Positions 7,741 through 15,677 of a stretch of DNA of 64,000 bases are shown here, piece after piece. Both the position numbers and the translations under genes were made by a program. The DNA comes from an uncultured Treponema sp. (GTDB lineage Bacteria; Spirochaetota; Spirochaetia; Treponematales; Treponemataceae): assembly GCA_946615905.1 (NCBI GenBank), contig CAMOIE010000001.1, forward strand, positions 170,318 to 234,317, in the 5' to 3' direction. Position 1 is the first letter of the stretch; every line of letters starts with the position of its first letter. Below the pieces are notes generated by a model. The model was not told the DNA's origin and made no database searches. It was given only the letters and a program-made list of their open reading frames with translations.

Positions 7741-7772
7741 TTTCCCCGACGTACAGTAAGACGTCGGGGAAA
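7741..7772. repeat. 12-bp perfect inverted repeat between aroF and pepT
   Basis: TTTCCCCGACGT (7741-7752) and ACGTCGGGGAAA (7761-7772) pair perfectly around ACAGTAAG. It lies just after the aroF stop on the minus strand. It has no U tract on either strand, so it is either a poor terminator or a 3'-end stabiliser for the aroF transcript. Confidence 0.7.
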
Positions 7773-7783
7773 CTGTGCAGGAT

Positions 7784-8818
7784 TTACATTGTCCTTCCTT
7801 CAACGGCCGCATATTTATTCAGGACTTTCATCAAGTCGTCGAACTGGGCGGGTGTCAAAGACTGCTCTCCGTCGCAAAGGGCTTTTGCCGGATTGTTGTG
7901 GACTTCGATAATCAGTCCGTCAGCCCCCACGGCTACAGCAGCCTTTGCCAAAGTCGGAACCATCCAACGGATTCCACATGCGTGGCTAGGATCGATGATT
8001 ACCGGCAGGTGGGTTTCCTTTTTAAGGTAGGGAACGATGCTCAAATCAAGGCAGTTTCTCGTGTAATTGTCAAAGGTTCGGATTCCGCGCTCGCAGAGGA
8101 TGACGTTTTCGCTTCCAGAAGCCATGATGTATTCCGCGCTCATCAAAAATTCTTTGACAGTCGCAGAAAGTCCGCGTTTAAGGAGGACTGGCTTGTGGGT
8201 CTTTCCGACTTCCTTCAAAAGGTCGAAATTCTGCATATTGCGCGCGCCAATCTGAATGATGTCAACGTCCTCAAAAAGGTCAATCTGGTTCATCGCCATA
8301 AGCTCGGTGACAATCGGAAGGCCTGTTTCCCTGCGGGCGATTTTCAAAAGCTCCAGCCCGGTGGCCCCGAGTCCTTGGAATGAGTAGGGAGAAGTTCTCG
8401 GCTTGAAAGCACCTCCACGGAGGAATCTTGCGCCGCTAGCCTTCACCGCTTTGGCAACCTCAACGACCTGTTCCTCTGTCTCAACTGAGCAGGGACCGGC
8501 CATAACCGCACAAGTTTTTCCGTCTCCGATATTCGCGCCGAGATTTTTGTCAGCTTTTGAAATTACAGAAACAACTGTGTCCGCAGGATGGAATGAGCGG
8601 CTTGCCATTTTGTAGGGAGCCTTTACCCGCTGGGCTGACTCCACGATGTCGTTGGCCAAAAATTCCTCAGGCTCTACTTTAGAAGTGTCGCCGATCAAGC
8701 CCAGAATCGTGGTTGACTCGCCTTTTGATACGTGGACTCCGAAGCCCCGACCTTTAAGTCCGTCTACAAATTCGTCAACTTTTTTTTCGCTTACGCCGTT
8801 TTTAAGAACTACAATCAT
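7784..8818 (-). CDS. aroF: 3-deoxy-7-phosphoheptulonate synthase (DAHP synthase, type I-beta)
   Basis: 344 aa. It condenses PEP and erythrose-4-phosphate to DAHP, the first step of the shikimate pathway to Phe, Tyr and Trp. Residues 1 to about 70 form the ferredoxin-like regulatory domain seen in Thermotoga-type enzymes, in which Tyr or Phe can bind; the barrel follows. Landmarks: AGPCSVE (107-113, metal-binding Cys110), GGAFKPRTSPYSFQG (135-149), LKRG, CERGIRTF and IDPSHACG. The upstream region holds a leader peptide rich in aromatic residues and a terminator with an alternative pairing, so transcription is probably controlled by attenuation on top of any enzyme feedback. The ATG follows AAGGGGAAC. 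It forms its own unit; the gene behind it on the strand is folE2. Confidence 0.95.
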   Translation of the reverse strand: MIVVLKNGVSEKKVDEFVDGLKGRGFGVHVSKGESTTILGLIGDTSKVEPEEFLANDIVESAQRVKAPYKMASRSFHPADTVVSVISKADKNLGANIGDGKTCAVMAGPCSVETEEQVVEVAKAVKASGARFLRGGAFKPRTSPYSFQGLGATGLELLKIARRETGLPIVTELMAMNQIDLFEDVDIIQIGARNMQNFDLLKEVGKTHKPVLLKRGLSATVKEFLMSAEYIMASGSENVILCERGIRTFDNYTRNCLDLSIVPYLKKETHLPVIIDPSHACGIRWMVPTLAKAAVAVGADGLIIEVHNNPAKALCDGEQSLTPAQFDDLMKVLNKYAAVEGRTM

Positions 8819-8906
8819 TTTTGTTCCCCTTGGAAATAGTTTTTTCGGATTCCAGCCGGAAGCTCAGCATTTTCTACATCAAAAGCCCTGCAGAAGCTCT
8901 AGACAT

Positions 8907-8940
8907 AAAAAAAGGGAACCTCCGTTCATGGAAGTTCCCT
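8907..8940 (-). terminator. attenuator terminator in the aroF leader
   Basis: On the minus strand AGGGAAC-C-TTCC-type arms (8940-8913) form a stem with one mismatch, closed by a short loop and followed by seven Us (8913-8907). It lies between the leader peptide and aroF, about 90 bases before the aroF ATG, so it can only act as a conditional terminator. Its 5' arm includes ACTTCCATG, which can instead pair with the end of the leader ORF. Confidence 0.85.
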
Positions 8941-9001
8941 GTTAGTACCAGTTTTTTGGCAAAACAAAATATTCGCTTTTCTAGCGGATATCACTTCCAT
9001 G
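8927..9001 (-). promoter_or_regulatory. antiterminator pairing in the aroF leader
   Basis: The last codons of the leader ORF contain CATGGAAGT (minus strand 9001-8993). This is the exact complement of ACTTCCATG in the terminator's 5' arm (8935-8927). The two pairings cannot coexist. A ribosome stalled on the aromatic codons 17-27 leaves CATGGAAGT free and the antiterminator forms; a ribosome that reaches the stop covers it and the terminator forms. A small CGCT/AGCG stem flanked by ATAT arms lies between them (about 8970-8992). Confidence 0.75.
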
Positions 9002-9086
9002 CGCGAAAAAAATTCCAATACCAGCGGTAAAAGTATACCTGCATGTCTGAGAGAAAATTTTCTGCAACAAAGAAGTTTTTGCTCAT
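8991..9086 (-). CDS. aromatic leader peptide of aroF (31 aa)
   Basis: The minus-strand ORF begins at an ATG at 9086 and stops with TGA at 8991. The 31 residues include six Phe, three Tyr and three Trp; the core VYFYRWYWNFF (17-27) has nine aromatics in eleven residues. This composition is the signature of a leader peptide whose translation senses charged tRNAs for Phe, Tyr and Trp, the three products of the pathway that aroF starts. The ATG lies six bases after a TATAAT box and has no ribosome binding site, so the mRNA is probably leaderless. The end of the ORF is complementary to the following terminator. The peptide is not expected to have a function of its own. Confidence 0.85.
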   Translation of the reverse strand: MSKNFFVAENFLSDMQVYFYRWYWNFFRAWK

Positions 9087-9092
9087 ACTGTT

Positions 9093-9122
9093 ATTATAGA
9101 CAGTAACATCGATTTTTGTCAA
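9093..9122 (-). promoter_or_regulatory. consensus promoter of the aroF leader
   Basis: TTGACA (9122-9117), an 18-base spacer and TATAAT (9098-9093) are both perfect consensus boxes on the minus strand. The -10 box sits inside an inverted repeat, TACTGT-N8-ACAGTA, which could be a repressor site. Transcription should start at or within a base or two of the leader ATG at 9086. Confidence 0.85.
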
Positions 9123-9126
9123 GCGG

Positions 9127-9140
9127 TTAGCCTAGGCTAA
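9127..9140. promoter_or_regulatory. 14-bp perfect palindrome just upstream of the aroF promoter
   Basis: TTAGCCTAGGCTAA is its own reverse complement and lies four bases beyond the -35 box of the aroF leader promoter, in the short gap after the folE2 stop. With no loop it is more like a protein-binding site than a terminator. The partner protein is unknown. Confidence 0.45.
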
Positions 9141-9170
9141 ATTCAATTTTACTGCATTTTTTTAGTATTT

Positions 9171-10103
9171 TTAATCAGAAGTCAAAGTTGCAACGGCTAC
9201 GATTCCGTCATTATGAATTGACTCGTAATTTTTGATTTGAATTTTGTAGCCTGCAATCTTTTCATCTTTTTTGAGGGCATTGAGTTTATCCGCTGCGAGA
9301 CGGGCTATATCTTCCACAAAGCGGGGGCCGCCTTCCTTTTTTTCAAATTTTCCTTCGTTCCAAAATCCGCCTGAGTAGGCGACTTCCGTCACCCATTTTT
9401 CATCGGGGCGCTTGAGCATGGCAAAAGCCGGGGCGGAAGCACAAGAAGCCAAAATTGAATAGAGGTTTCCGATATAAATTTCTTCCGGCTTGGAAAGTTC
9501 CACCGTCAGGGTGAGTTCCGATTTTTGATTGTGGGCTCCAAAACCAGCAGCAAGAATTTTTTCCTTTAATTGGGCCGGGAGTTTTTCAATTTCTGCGCGT
9601 TCGGAATCAGTCAGGTTGTTTTTTAAAAGACTCATTTCTTTTGAGCAGGGGCAGAGGGAGGTTTCTGTCGTTGTGACTGTCAAAAAATTTCGGCATGATT
9701 TTTGCCCGGCTTCCGAGGTCATCGTTACTGGTAGGACTTTGGGGGTGTCTAGCTGGGTGACAGGGGTTTTTATCGTCAGCGGAAAGTCAAAGGATGCAGA
9801 AATATAGGCCCAGTCTGACTTGTGGGCGGTTCTGAGCTTTGCGGCCAGTTCTCCGAGCGTTACAAAGCCTTTGTCTGAAAGCTCATGGACGGCTTCAAAA
9901 GTTGTTTGTCCGATTCGAGACATATTGATTCCGCGGAGACCTGCATTCAGGGAGCAATAAGAATTGATAGTTGCCATGACAGAAATCATTTTGTCTTTTC
10001 CGTCAAAAACTGGAAGGGGGGTCTTTATATTCTCGATTCCGACTTTTTGAATTGAGATGTGCGGAAATCCTTCTGTCTGTTGCTGTACGTCTGGTAAAGT
10101 CAT
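9171..10103 (-). CDS. folE2: GTP cyclohydrolase FolE2 (type IB)
   Basis: 310 aa. FolE2 converts GTP to 7,8-dihydroneopterin triphosphate, the entry to tetrahydrofolate and, in some bacteria, queuosine synthesis. Family marks are DVQ near the start (5-7), SLCPCSKE (149-156) with the metal-binding Cys151, GAHNQKS (189-195) and GGPRFVEDIAR near the end. Type IB enzymes can use metals other than zinc, unlike FolE. The ATG follows AAAGGCAG. It is separated from aroF by the aroF promoter and leader, so it is its own unit. folD, the other folate gene in the window, is 35 kb away. Confidence 0.93.
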   Translation of the reverse strand: MTLPDVQQQTEGFPHISIQKVGIENIKTPLPVFDGKDKMISVMATINSYCSLNAGLRGINMSRIGQTTFEAVHELSDKGFVTLGELAAKLRTAHKSDWAYISASFDFPLTIKTPVTQLDTPKVLPVTMTSEAGQKSCRNFLTVTTTETSLCPCSKEMSLLKNNLTDSERAEIEKLPAQLKEKILAAGFGAHNQKSELTLTVELSKPEEIYIGNLYSILASCASAPAFAMLKRPDEKWVTEVAYSGGFWNEGKFEKKEGGPRFVEDIARLAADKLNALKKDEKIAGYKIQIKNYESIHNDGIVAVATLTSD

Positions 10104-10166
10104 TTTTTCTGCCTTTTTGACTGTTCTTTACGGGATTTTACCAAATTTTAGAAATTAATGCAAAAA

Positions 10167-10200
10167 AAAGCCGGCTTCAGATTTTCTGAAACCGGCTTTT
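10167..10200 (-). terminator. terminator of pflB
   Basis: AAAGCCGGCTTCAG and CTGAAACCGGCTTT pair around a short AT loop with one mismatch. Runs of A and T on both sides make it able to act in both directions. It lies about 50 bases past the pflB stop. Confidence 0.85.
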
Positions 10201-10250
10201 TTTGTTACACCCACGAGTTTAGCTTTCACAAAAGTCGCAGGTGTCCATGA

Positions 10251-12596
10251 TTACAAAGAAGCGTGGCAGGTGCGGGCGATAACGTCGTCCTGCTGTTCCT
10301 TCGTAAGGTTGATGAAGCGAACCGCGTAACCAGAGACGCGAACTGTGAAGTTTGCGTATTCCGGCTTTTCAGGATGAGCCTGGCAGTCCTTGAGTTTTTC
10401 AACTCCGAAGACGTTTACGTTCAAGTGGTGCGCGCCGCGTCCGAAATATCCGTCCATGACGTTTACCAAATTCTTGATGCGCTCGTCCTCATCGTGTCCA
10501 AGGGCAGACGGGTTGATTGTCTGTGTGTTTGAAATACCATCGAGTGAATACTCATAAGGTACTTTTGCGACAGAGTTCAAAGATGCGACAAGACCGTTTG
10601 TCTCTGCACCGTAAGAGGGGTTGGCTCCCGGTGAGAACGGCTCATGGGCTTTGCGTCCGTTCGGCAGAGCGCCTGTAGCCTTTCCGTATACGACGTTCGA
10701 AGTAATCGTAAGGATTGAAGTTGTCGGCTCCGCGTTGCGGTATGTGTGGTGCTTCTTGATTTTGCCGATGAAGGTCTTCAAGAGCCACTTTGCGATTTCG
10801 TCAGCGCGGTCATCGTCCTGGCCGTAGCGTGGGAAGTCACCTTCTGTAACGAAGTCGTAAGCCATGTTCTTTGCGATACCGACCACCTTTGTCTTGTCCT
10901 TGTGGTCATGAACCTCGAAGTCGCGGCGGAGAACCTTGACTTTCGCGTATTTGATTGCAGAGAGCGAGTCAACAACGTGTGAGAAGCCTGCGATACCTGT
11001 TGCGAATGTGCGGCGAACGTTTGTATCAATCAAAGCCATCTCAGCAGCTTCGTAGTAGTATTTGTCGTGCATGTAGTGGATTGCGTTGAGTGTATTTACA
11101 TACAGATCAGCAAGCCATTCAAGCATGATGTCGTACTTGCGCATGACTTCATTGTAGTCCAAGTATTCAGATGTAATCGGGGCAATCTCCGGACCGACCT
11201 GAACGCCGGGTGTAAGACCTGCTTCCTCGTCCTTACCACCGTTGATGGCGTAGAGCAATGCTTTTGCGAGGTTTGCACGTGCTCCGAAGAACTGCATTTC
11301 CTTACCAGTCTGAGTGGCGGAAACACAGCAGCAGATTGAGTAGTCATCACCCCAAACAGGGCGCATAACATCGTCATTCTCGTACTGGATTGAAGAAGTG
11401 TCGATTGAAATCTTTGCCGCGTACTTGCGGAAGTTTTCAGGCAGACGTTTTGTGTACAAAACAGTCATGTTCGGCTCCGGTGAGGGGCCCATGTTTTCGA
11501 GAGTGTGGAGGAAGCGGAAGTCGTTCTTTGTTACCATTGAGCGGCCGTCCTGTCCCATACCTGCGACTTCGAGAGTTGCCCAAATCGGGTCGCCGGAGAA
11601 GAGCTGGTTGTAGCTTTCGATGCGGGCGAAGCGAACCATGCGGAATTTCATGACCATGTGGTCAACGAGTTCCTGGGCTTTTTCTTCTGTAAGAACGCCG
11701 TTCTTGAGGTCGCGCTCGATGTAGATGTCGAGGAATGTTGAGATGCGTCCTACTGACATTGCAGCACCGTTCTGTGTCTTTACGGCAGAAAGGTAGCCGA
11801 AGTAGAGCCACTGGAAGGCTTCTTTTGCAGTTGTAGCCGGTTTTGAAATGTCAAATCCGTAAGAGGCGGCCATGACCTTCATTTCTTTGAGGGCTTTAAT
11901 CTGCTCGGCGACTTCTTCGCGCAGGCGGATTACATCGTCAGTCATTGTTCCATCGCCGATGTTTGCAAAGTCCTTCTGCTTCTGGGCGATAAGGAAGTCG
12001 ATACCGTACAATGCGATGCGGCGGTAGTCACCGACAATGCGTCCGCGTCCGTAAGTGTCCGGCAGACCTGTCAAAATGTGGGCTGAGCGGGCTTTGCGGA
12101 TTTCCGGAGAGTAGACCTGGAAAACTGCGTCAGAGTGTGTCTTGTGGTATTCTGTAAAAATCTTGTGAAGTTCGGGATTGGGTTTGTAGCCGTACATCTC
12201 GCAGGACTGCTCCGCCATGCGGATTCCACCGAAGGGCATGAAAGCTCTTTTGAGGGGCTTGTCTGTCTGGAGACCTACAACCTGCTCAAGATTTTTGCCT
12301 TCTTCGCAGATGTATCCGGGTTTGTGAGAAGTGATTCCAGAAACAATGTCAGTGTCGAGGTCGAGGACACCGTTTCTTTCTTTGCCGTCGAGACCGACAG
12401 CTTTTTTGTTGTGCTCTTCTTTCTGGAGACGCTGCAATTCGTCAAACAATTTGTTTGTAGCTTCTGTGGGACCTGAAAGGAATGAGGAATCTCCCTCATA
12501 TGGTGTGTAGTTTAACTGGATGAATTCACGGACGTTTACTTCGTCCTGCCAAAGTCTACCTGTTTTGAAGCCTTTCCATGCTTCCTGTTCTGCCAT
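10251..12596 (-). CDS. pflB: formate acetyltransferase (pyruvate formate-lyase)
   Basis: 781 aa. PFL cleaves pyruvate with CoA to acetyl-CoA and formate; it is a glycyl-radical enzyme and works only without oxygen. The catalytic cysteines lie in [10 protein letters not shown], where Cys423-Cys424 align with the usual pair and Cys422 is an extra one. [20 protein letters not shown] follows as in E. coli. The radical glycine is Gly756 in RVSGYAVRF, 26 residues from the end as in the family. The ATG at 12596 is preferred over an upstream in-frame ATG because AAGGAGATAC stands just before it. The activating enzyme pflA is not next to it. The gene supports a mixed-acid fermentative life. Confidence 0.97.
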   Translation of the reverse strand: MAEQEAWKGFKTGRLWQDEVNVREFIQLNYTPYEGDSSFLSGPTEATNKLFDELQRLQKEEHNKKAVGLDGKERNGVLDLDTDIVSGITSHKPGYICEEGKNLEQVVGLQTDKPLKRAFMPFGGIRMAEQSCEMYGYKPNPELHKIFTEYHKTHSDAVFQVYSPEIRKARSAHILTGLPDTYGRGRIVGDYRRIALYGIDFLIAQKQKDFANIGDGTMTDDVIRLREEVAEQIKALKEMKVMAASYGFDISKPATTAKEAFQWLYFGYLSAVKTQNGAAMSVGRISTFLDIYIERDLKNGVLTEEKAQELVDHMVMKFRMVRFARIESYNQLFSGDPIWATLEVAGMGQDGRSMVTKNDFRFLHTLENMGPSPEPNMTVLYTKRLPENFRKYAAKISIDTSSIQYENDDVMRPVWGDDYSICCCVSATQTGKEMQFFGARANLAKALLYAINGGKDEEAGLTPGVQVGPEIAPITSEYLDYNEVMRKYDIMLEWLADLYVNTLNAIHYMHDKYYYEAAEMALIDTNVRRTFATGIAGFSHVVDSLSAIKYAKVKVLRRDFEVHDHKDKTKVVGIAKNMAYDFVTEGDFPRYGQDDDRADEIAKWLLKTFIGKIKKHHTYRNAEPTTSILTITSNVVYGKATGALPNGRKAHEPFSPGANPSYGAETNGLVASLNSVAKVPYEYSLDGISNTQTINPSALGHDEDERIKNLVNVMDGYFGRGAHHLNVNVFGVEKLKDCQAHPEKPEYANFTVRVSGYAVRFINLTKEQQDDVIARTCHASL

Positions 12597-12840
12597 TTGT
12601 ATCTCCTTGGCTAGCGAGACAACGACACCCAAACAAAAAGTGCGTAACTATTTCAGCAAATACCGAATAACGCGAAAAGTACAGCGGAAGAAGTGAGAAG
12701 TGATTTTTGTGGGGCCTGTGTCTAGCAAGCAAATTATTTGTGAATCAGCGGATTTCTCCGTTTGATTTTTACGCTCCTAATATATCCTTTTTCCGGTCAA
12801 AGGGCAAGTTAGCCGATGTTAATTTACAGGAAATTATAAA

Positions 12841-13680
12841 CTAGGCAACATATGAAGCAAGTCTGCGGGAACGGGTCGGATGCTGCATGCGGACAATGGC
12901 CTTTTTCTCAATCTGACGGATTCTCTCTTTTGTAAGCTTGCAGACATCTCCGACTTCCTTGAGTGACATTGCCTTTCCGCCGCCAAGACCGTAGCGCAGG
13001 CGGAGAACCTTCGCCTCATTATCCTTGAGCGTGTCCAAGGCTGAGTCGATATCACGGCGCATTGCAGATTTTATAGCCGCCTCTTCTGGTGCCTCGTAGC
13101 GTTTGTCTTCGAGCAAATCACCGACTTCATTTTTATCGCTTTCAGAAGCCTTGACAGGGCTATCCAAGCTGACCATTTCCGCAGAAAGGGCTAGCAAATC
13201 GCGGACATGGCTTGAGTCCATTCCGAGCATTGTCGCAACTTCGGAGATTTCCTCTGATTCGGTCTTTTTGCCGTGAACGATTTTCTGGGCTTTTTTAATC
13301 TGGACAAGTTCGTTCGCGCGGTTGAGCGGCAGACGGATTGCGCGGGATTTTTCGCAAATTGCCTTTAAAATCGCCTGACGAATCCACCAGACGGCGTAAG
13401 AAATAAAATGGTAGCCTTTTGTAACATCGAATTTGTCGATGGCGGTCATCAGGCCGATGTTGCCCTCTGAAATCAAATCCTCAAGGTCGATTCCTCGATT
13501 TTGATATTTTTTTGCGACATTGACGACAAAACGGAGGTTTGCGCGGACAATCTTGTTTTTCGCGACCCGGCTACCTTTTTTAGCCTCAAGAGCCAGCCGG
13601 TTTTCTTCATCGCGGGAAAGCATCGGAATAGAATTGATTTCCTTTAAGTACATTGTCAAAACTTCTTCGTCGTTTGTCAT
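12841..13680 (-). CDS. sigma-70 family RNA polymerase sigma factor, group 2 (RpoS-like, no region 1.1)
   Basis: 279 aa. The protein has region 1.2 (about 5-35, YLKEINSIPMLSRDEE), region 2 (40-110, with DLISEGNIGLMTAIDKF and the promoter-melting FISYAVWWIRQAI at 92-104), region 3 (about 115-195) and region 4 (about 215-270, ending TKERIRQIEKKAI). It lacks the acidic region 1.1 and the long insert of a housekeeping RpoD, so it is a group-2 sigma, the RpoS-like class. It would direct RNA polymerase to a stress or stage-specific gene set using promoters close to the -10/-35 consensus. GGAGC stands before the ATG. It is a single gene between pflB and the intergenic repeats. Confidence 0.9.
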   Translation of the reverse strand: MTNDEEVLTMYLKEINSIPMLSRDEENRLALEAKKGSRVAKNKIVRANLRFVVNVAKKYQNRGIDLEDLISEGNIGLMTAIDKFDVTKGYHFISYAVWWIRQAILKAICEKSRAIRLPLNRANELVQIKKAQKIVHGKKTESEEISEVATMLGMDSSHVRDLLALSAEMVSLDSPVKASESDKNEVGDLLEDKRYEAPEEAAIKSAMRRDIDSALDTLKDNEAKVLRLRYGLGGGKAMSLKEVGDVCKLTKERIRQIEKKAIVRMQHPTRSRRLASYVA

Positions 13681-13890
13681 AAAAAGCTCCAGGATTTTAG
13701 ATTCAATAAGAATTTAGCAAGATTCGTGCCAAGAGAGTTTGATTTGCAGATTTTTTTGCAATCAACAAGAAAATGTGAAGTATGAACAAATTTTTAATAA
13801 TTTTCTTGCCGATTTTGCCATTGTTCAGTATCTTTCAAGAAGATTTATCTGCTCTTTTTTGGCTGTTTTGCCTTTTATTTTTGGTATAAC

Positions 13891-13985
13891 TGTATCAAAA
13901 TGACTCACCGCTATTCTGATGGATAAAAAGTGTGTCAAAAAGACCCGCTTTTTTGCAGGTTAACTTTTTTGTGTCAAAAGGCCCC
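13891..13985. repeat. 16-bp motif repeated three times at 39-40 bp spacing
   Basis: TGTATCAAAATGACTC (13891), TGTGTCAAAAAGACCC (13931) and TGTGTCAAAAGGCCCC (13970) are direct repeats with a period of about 40 bases. They lie in the 475-base non-coding gap between the sigma gene and groES. The rest of the gap holds only an AT-rich stretch, the GC-rich dispersed repeat at 13979-14070 and the groES promoter. Confidence 0.6.
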
Positions 13986-14070
13986 AGCGATTGGAGGGGC
14001 AGGGTAGGCTTCGTGAAGCCTATGAGCGTTAGCGAACCCCGGAAGTAGCGCCCCCGTAGGGGTGGGGCCA
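13979..14070 (-). repeat. dispersed GC-rich intergenic repeat, minus-strand copy
   Basis: Read on the minus strand it runs GGGGGCGCTACTTCCGGGG ... GCCCCTCCAATCGCT and matches the plan of the copies at 24148, 47764 and 60102 (a CTTTCCGGGGCTAC-like block, then paired arms, then CCCCTCCAATCCCT). It contains the self-pairing TAGGCTTC/GAAGCCTA. It does not code for a plausible protein. Confidence 0.6.
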
Positions 14071-14088
14071 AATAATTTTTGAATTTTC

Positions 14089-14118
14089 TTGACGCTGACA
14101 AAAAAAAATCACTATATT
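14089..14118 (+). promoter_or_regulatory. promoter of groES
   Basis: TTGACG (14089-14094), an 18-base spacer and TATATT (14113-14118). The groES ATG is 38 bases further, behind TTGGAGGC. No CIRCE element (TTAGCACTC-N9-GAGTGCTAA) is present, so HrcA control is not indicated. Confidence 0.65.
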
Positions 14119-14155
14119 TCAAAAGTAAATTAAAAATCCTATTGGAGGCTTTTAT

Positions 14156-14428
14156 ATGAAAATTAAACCGCTTGCAGACCGTGTTCTTTTGAAACAGGAA
14201 AAGGCTGAGACAAAAACAGCCAGCGGAATTATCATCCCGGAAACAGCGCAGGAGAAGACTCAGACCGCAAAGGTCGAGGCAGTCGGTCCTGGAACTGAAA
14301 AAGAAAAAATCACAGTCAAAGTTGGCGACCGCGTAATGTACGACAAATATGCTGGAACTCAGGTGAAAATGGACGGCGAGGACTACCTCATCGTTAAAAA
14401 TTCCGACATCATCGCTGTTATTGAGTAG
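14156..14428 (+). CDS. groES: co-chaperonin GroES
   Basis: 90 aa. GroES caps the GroEL folding chamber as a seven-fold ring. The start MKIKPLADRVLLK is diagnostic, the mobile loop ETKTASGIIIPETAQEK (19-35) binds GroEL, and the C-terminus (EDYLIVKNSDIIAVIE) is standard. GroEL is not adjacent; groES stands alone with its own promoter and terminator, so the two must be expressed from different loci, unlike the usual groESL operon. TTGGAGGC precedes the ATG. Confidence 0.97.
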   Translation: MKIKPLADRVLLKQEKAETKTASGIIIPETAQEKTQTAKVEAVGPGTEKEKITVKVGDRVMYDKYAGTQVKMDGEDYLIVKNSDIIAVIE

Positions 14429-14459
14429 CAAAAGGGGAATTCCCCGCTTGTGAGCCAAG

Positions 14460-14493
14460 AGACCGGTTTTCCATTTGGAGGCCGGTCTTTTTT
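14460..14493 (+). terminator. terminator of groES
   Basis: AGACCGG and CCGGTCT pair around a loop of about 16 bases and are followed by seven Ts. It lies about 30 bases beyond the groES stop. Confidence 0.85.
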
Positions 14494-14547
14494 TATGGGT
14501 GCTTCCCGCCGTTGGCGGGTCTGGCTTTTCGTGGTAGAATCGATTTT

Positions 14548-15330
14548 ATGGAAACAGAAAAACAAGAAAAAGAAAAGTTTCAAAAGGCAGAATGGTTTGA
14601 AAACGAGGAATTTTGGAACAATTACGGGCCGATTATGTTTGACAGCCAGAGGTGGGCTGAAGCTCCGGGGGTTGCGGCGGCTGTTCAAAAAATTGCCGGC
14701 TTGAAAAAAGGTTCTTCTGTCCTTGACGCGGGCTGCGGTCCTGGACGCATTTCTGTGGAGCTTGCCCTGCTTGGCATGGATGTGACTGGGGTCGACTTGA
14801 TGCAAAACGAACTGGACGCGGCCGCAGAGTCTGCCACGGACGAGGGAGTTGACTTAGAGCTGATTAAGGCTGACTTGCGGAATTTTGAAAGCAAAAAGAA
14901 ATTTGACGCGGCGATAAATCTTTACACTTCATTCGGCTACTGCGACACCGTTGAGGAGGACATACAGATTTTAAAATCGATAAAAAATTCACTTAAAAAA
15001 GACGGATTTTTTATTTTGGAAAATATCAGCAGGGAGATTGCCGTTCAATATTTTACGCCGGGTGAATGGTTCGAGCGGGCTGGAAAAACTGTACTCACTG
15101 AATTTTCTGTGGTTGGGGCTTGGGAAGGCTTGCGGTCAAAATGGATTTTAATCGACAACAAAAGCGGTCAGCGGCTTGAGCATGAATTTGTCCAGCGCCT
15201 TTATTCAGCAGTTGAATTGAAGAGGATTCTTTTGGGAATCGGATTTTCTTCAGCAGAAATCTACGGGGACTTTGAATTTTCCCCCTACAACGAAAAAGCC
15301 CGCACGATGGTGATTGTCGCGCGGAACTAG
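14548..15330 (+). CDS. SAM-dependent class I methyltransferase
   Basis: 260 aa. Motif I is VLDAGCGPGRISVEL, followed by an acidic end of strand two (TGVDLMQ) and a motif with DLRNF, so the protein has a full SAM-binding Rossmann fold of the Methyltransf_11/25 type. The substrate cannot be told. The ATG at 14548 is chosen because a TTGGCG-17-TAGAAT promoter (14512-14540) ends seven bases before it; an upstream in-frame start lies inside that promoter. There is no Shine-Dalgarno site, so the mRNA is probably leaderless. The -35 box lies in a short GC-rich repeat (14496-14530). It has no operon partner. Confidence 0.8.
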   Translation: METEKQEKEKFQKAEWFENEEFWNNYGPIMFDSQRWAEAPGVAAAVQKIAGLKKGSSVLDAGCGPGRISVELALLGMDVTGVDLMQNELDAAAESATDEGVDLELIKADLRNFESKKKFDAAINLYTSFGYCDTVEEDIQILKSIKNSLKKDGFFILENISREIAVQYFTPGEWFERAGKTVLTEFSVVGAWEGLRSKWILIDNKSGQRLEHEFVQRLYSAVELKRILLGIGFSSAEIYGDFEFSPYNEKARTMVIVARN

Positions 15331-15352
15331 TGTAATTGTATGAGCAATTAGG

Positions 15353-15622
15353 CTAAATCCTGTTCATGGCGGAGAAGACTTTTTCGGCCATGACGTTGAT
15401 TTCCACGCCCATTTCGCTACTTGTGTCAGAGAGAATCTGGCGGAGCTTGTCCACGTCGATGTCAGCCTTGTCCAAATTGACCATCATCATCATTACGAAA
15501 TTGCCGGAAAGAATTGTCTGCGTGATGTCCGCGATGTTTATTGAGTGTTCGGCCAAAAGGGCTGAAACTTTTGCTATGATTCCAACTTTGTCGCTGCCCA
15601 CGACGGTAATAATTGCGTTCAT
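15353..15622 (-). CDS. ACT domain protein (UPF0237 type)
   Basis: 89 aa, a single ACT domain: MNAIITVVGSDKVGIIAKVSALLAEHSINIADI is the typical start, with Gly9 and Gly14 in the ligand-binding loop. Stand-alone ACT proteins of this type (YbdO/PA0310-like) are probably small amino-acid or metabolite sensors; the ligand is not known. It is transcribed away from the rhomboid gene; only 55 bases separate the two start codons. On the minus strand TAAAAT (15634-15629) lies six bases before the ATG and no ribosome site exists, so the mRNA is probably leaderless. Confidence 0.9.
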   Translation of the reverse strand: MNAIITVVGSDKVGIIAKVSALLAEHSINIADITQTILSGNFVMMMMVNLDKADIDVDKLRQILSDTSSEMGVEINVMAEKVFSAMNRI

Positions 15623-15677
15623 ACCGATATTTTAGCGAAGTCTTCCTATTTTGTCATTAAAATTGTAAAATGCCCTT

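Noticed and set aside
8913-9000. T-box riboswitch in the aroF leader (TGGTACTAAC before the terminator)
   Set aside because: No stem I, no AGAGAG specifier-loop region and the T-box core is not right; the aromatic leader ORF explains the layout better.
12720-12785. Terminator AATCAGCGGATTTCTCCGTTTGATTTTT between pflB and the sigma gene
   Set aside because: The stem is imperfect and its T tract is on the strand that has no upstream gene; on the minus strand it lacks a U tract.
14150-14430. groESL operon
   Set aside because: groES is followed by a terminator and an unrelated methyltransferase; no groEL is present.
13895-14458. Minus-strand ORF of 187 codons
   Set aside because: It is the antisense of groES plus AT-rich intergenic repeats; the sequence has Ser/Phe/Leu bias typical of a shadow frame and no ribosome site.
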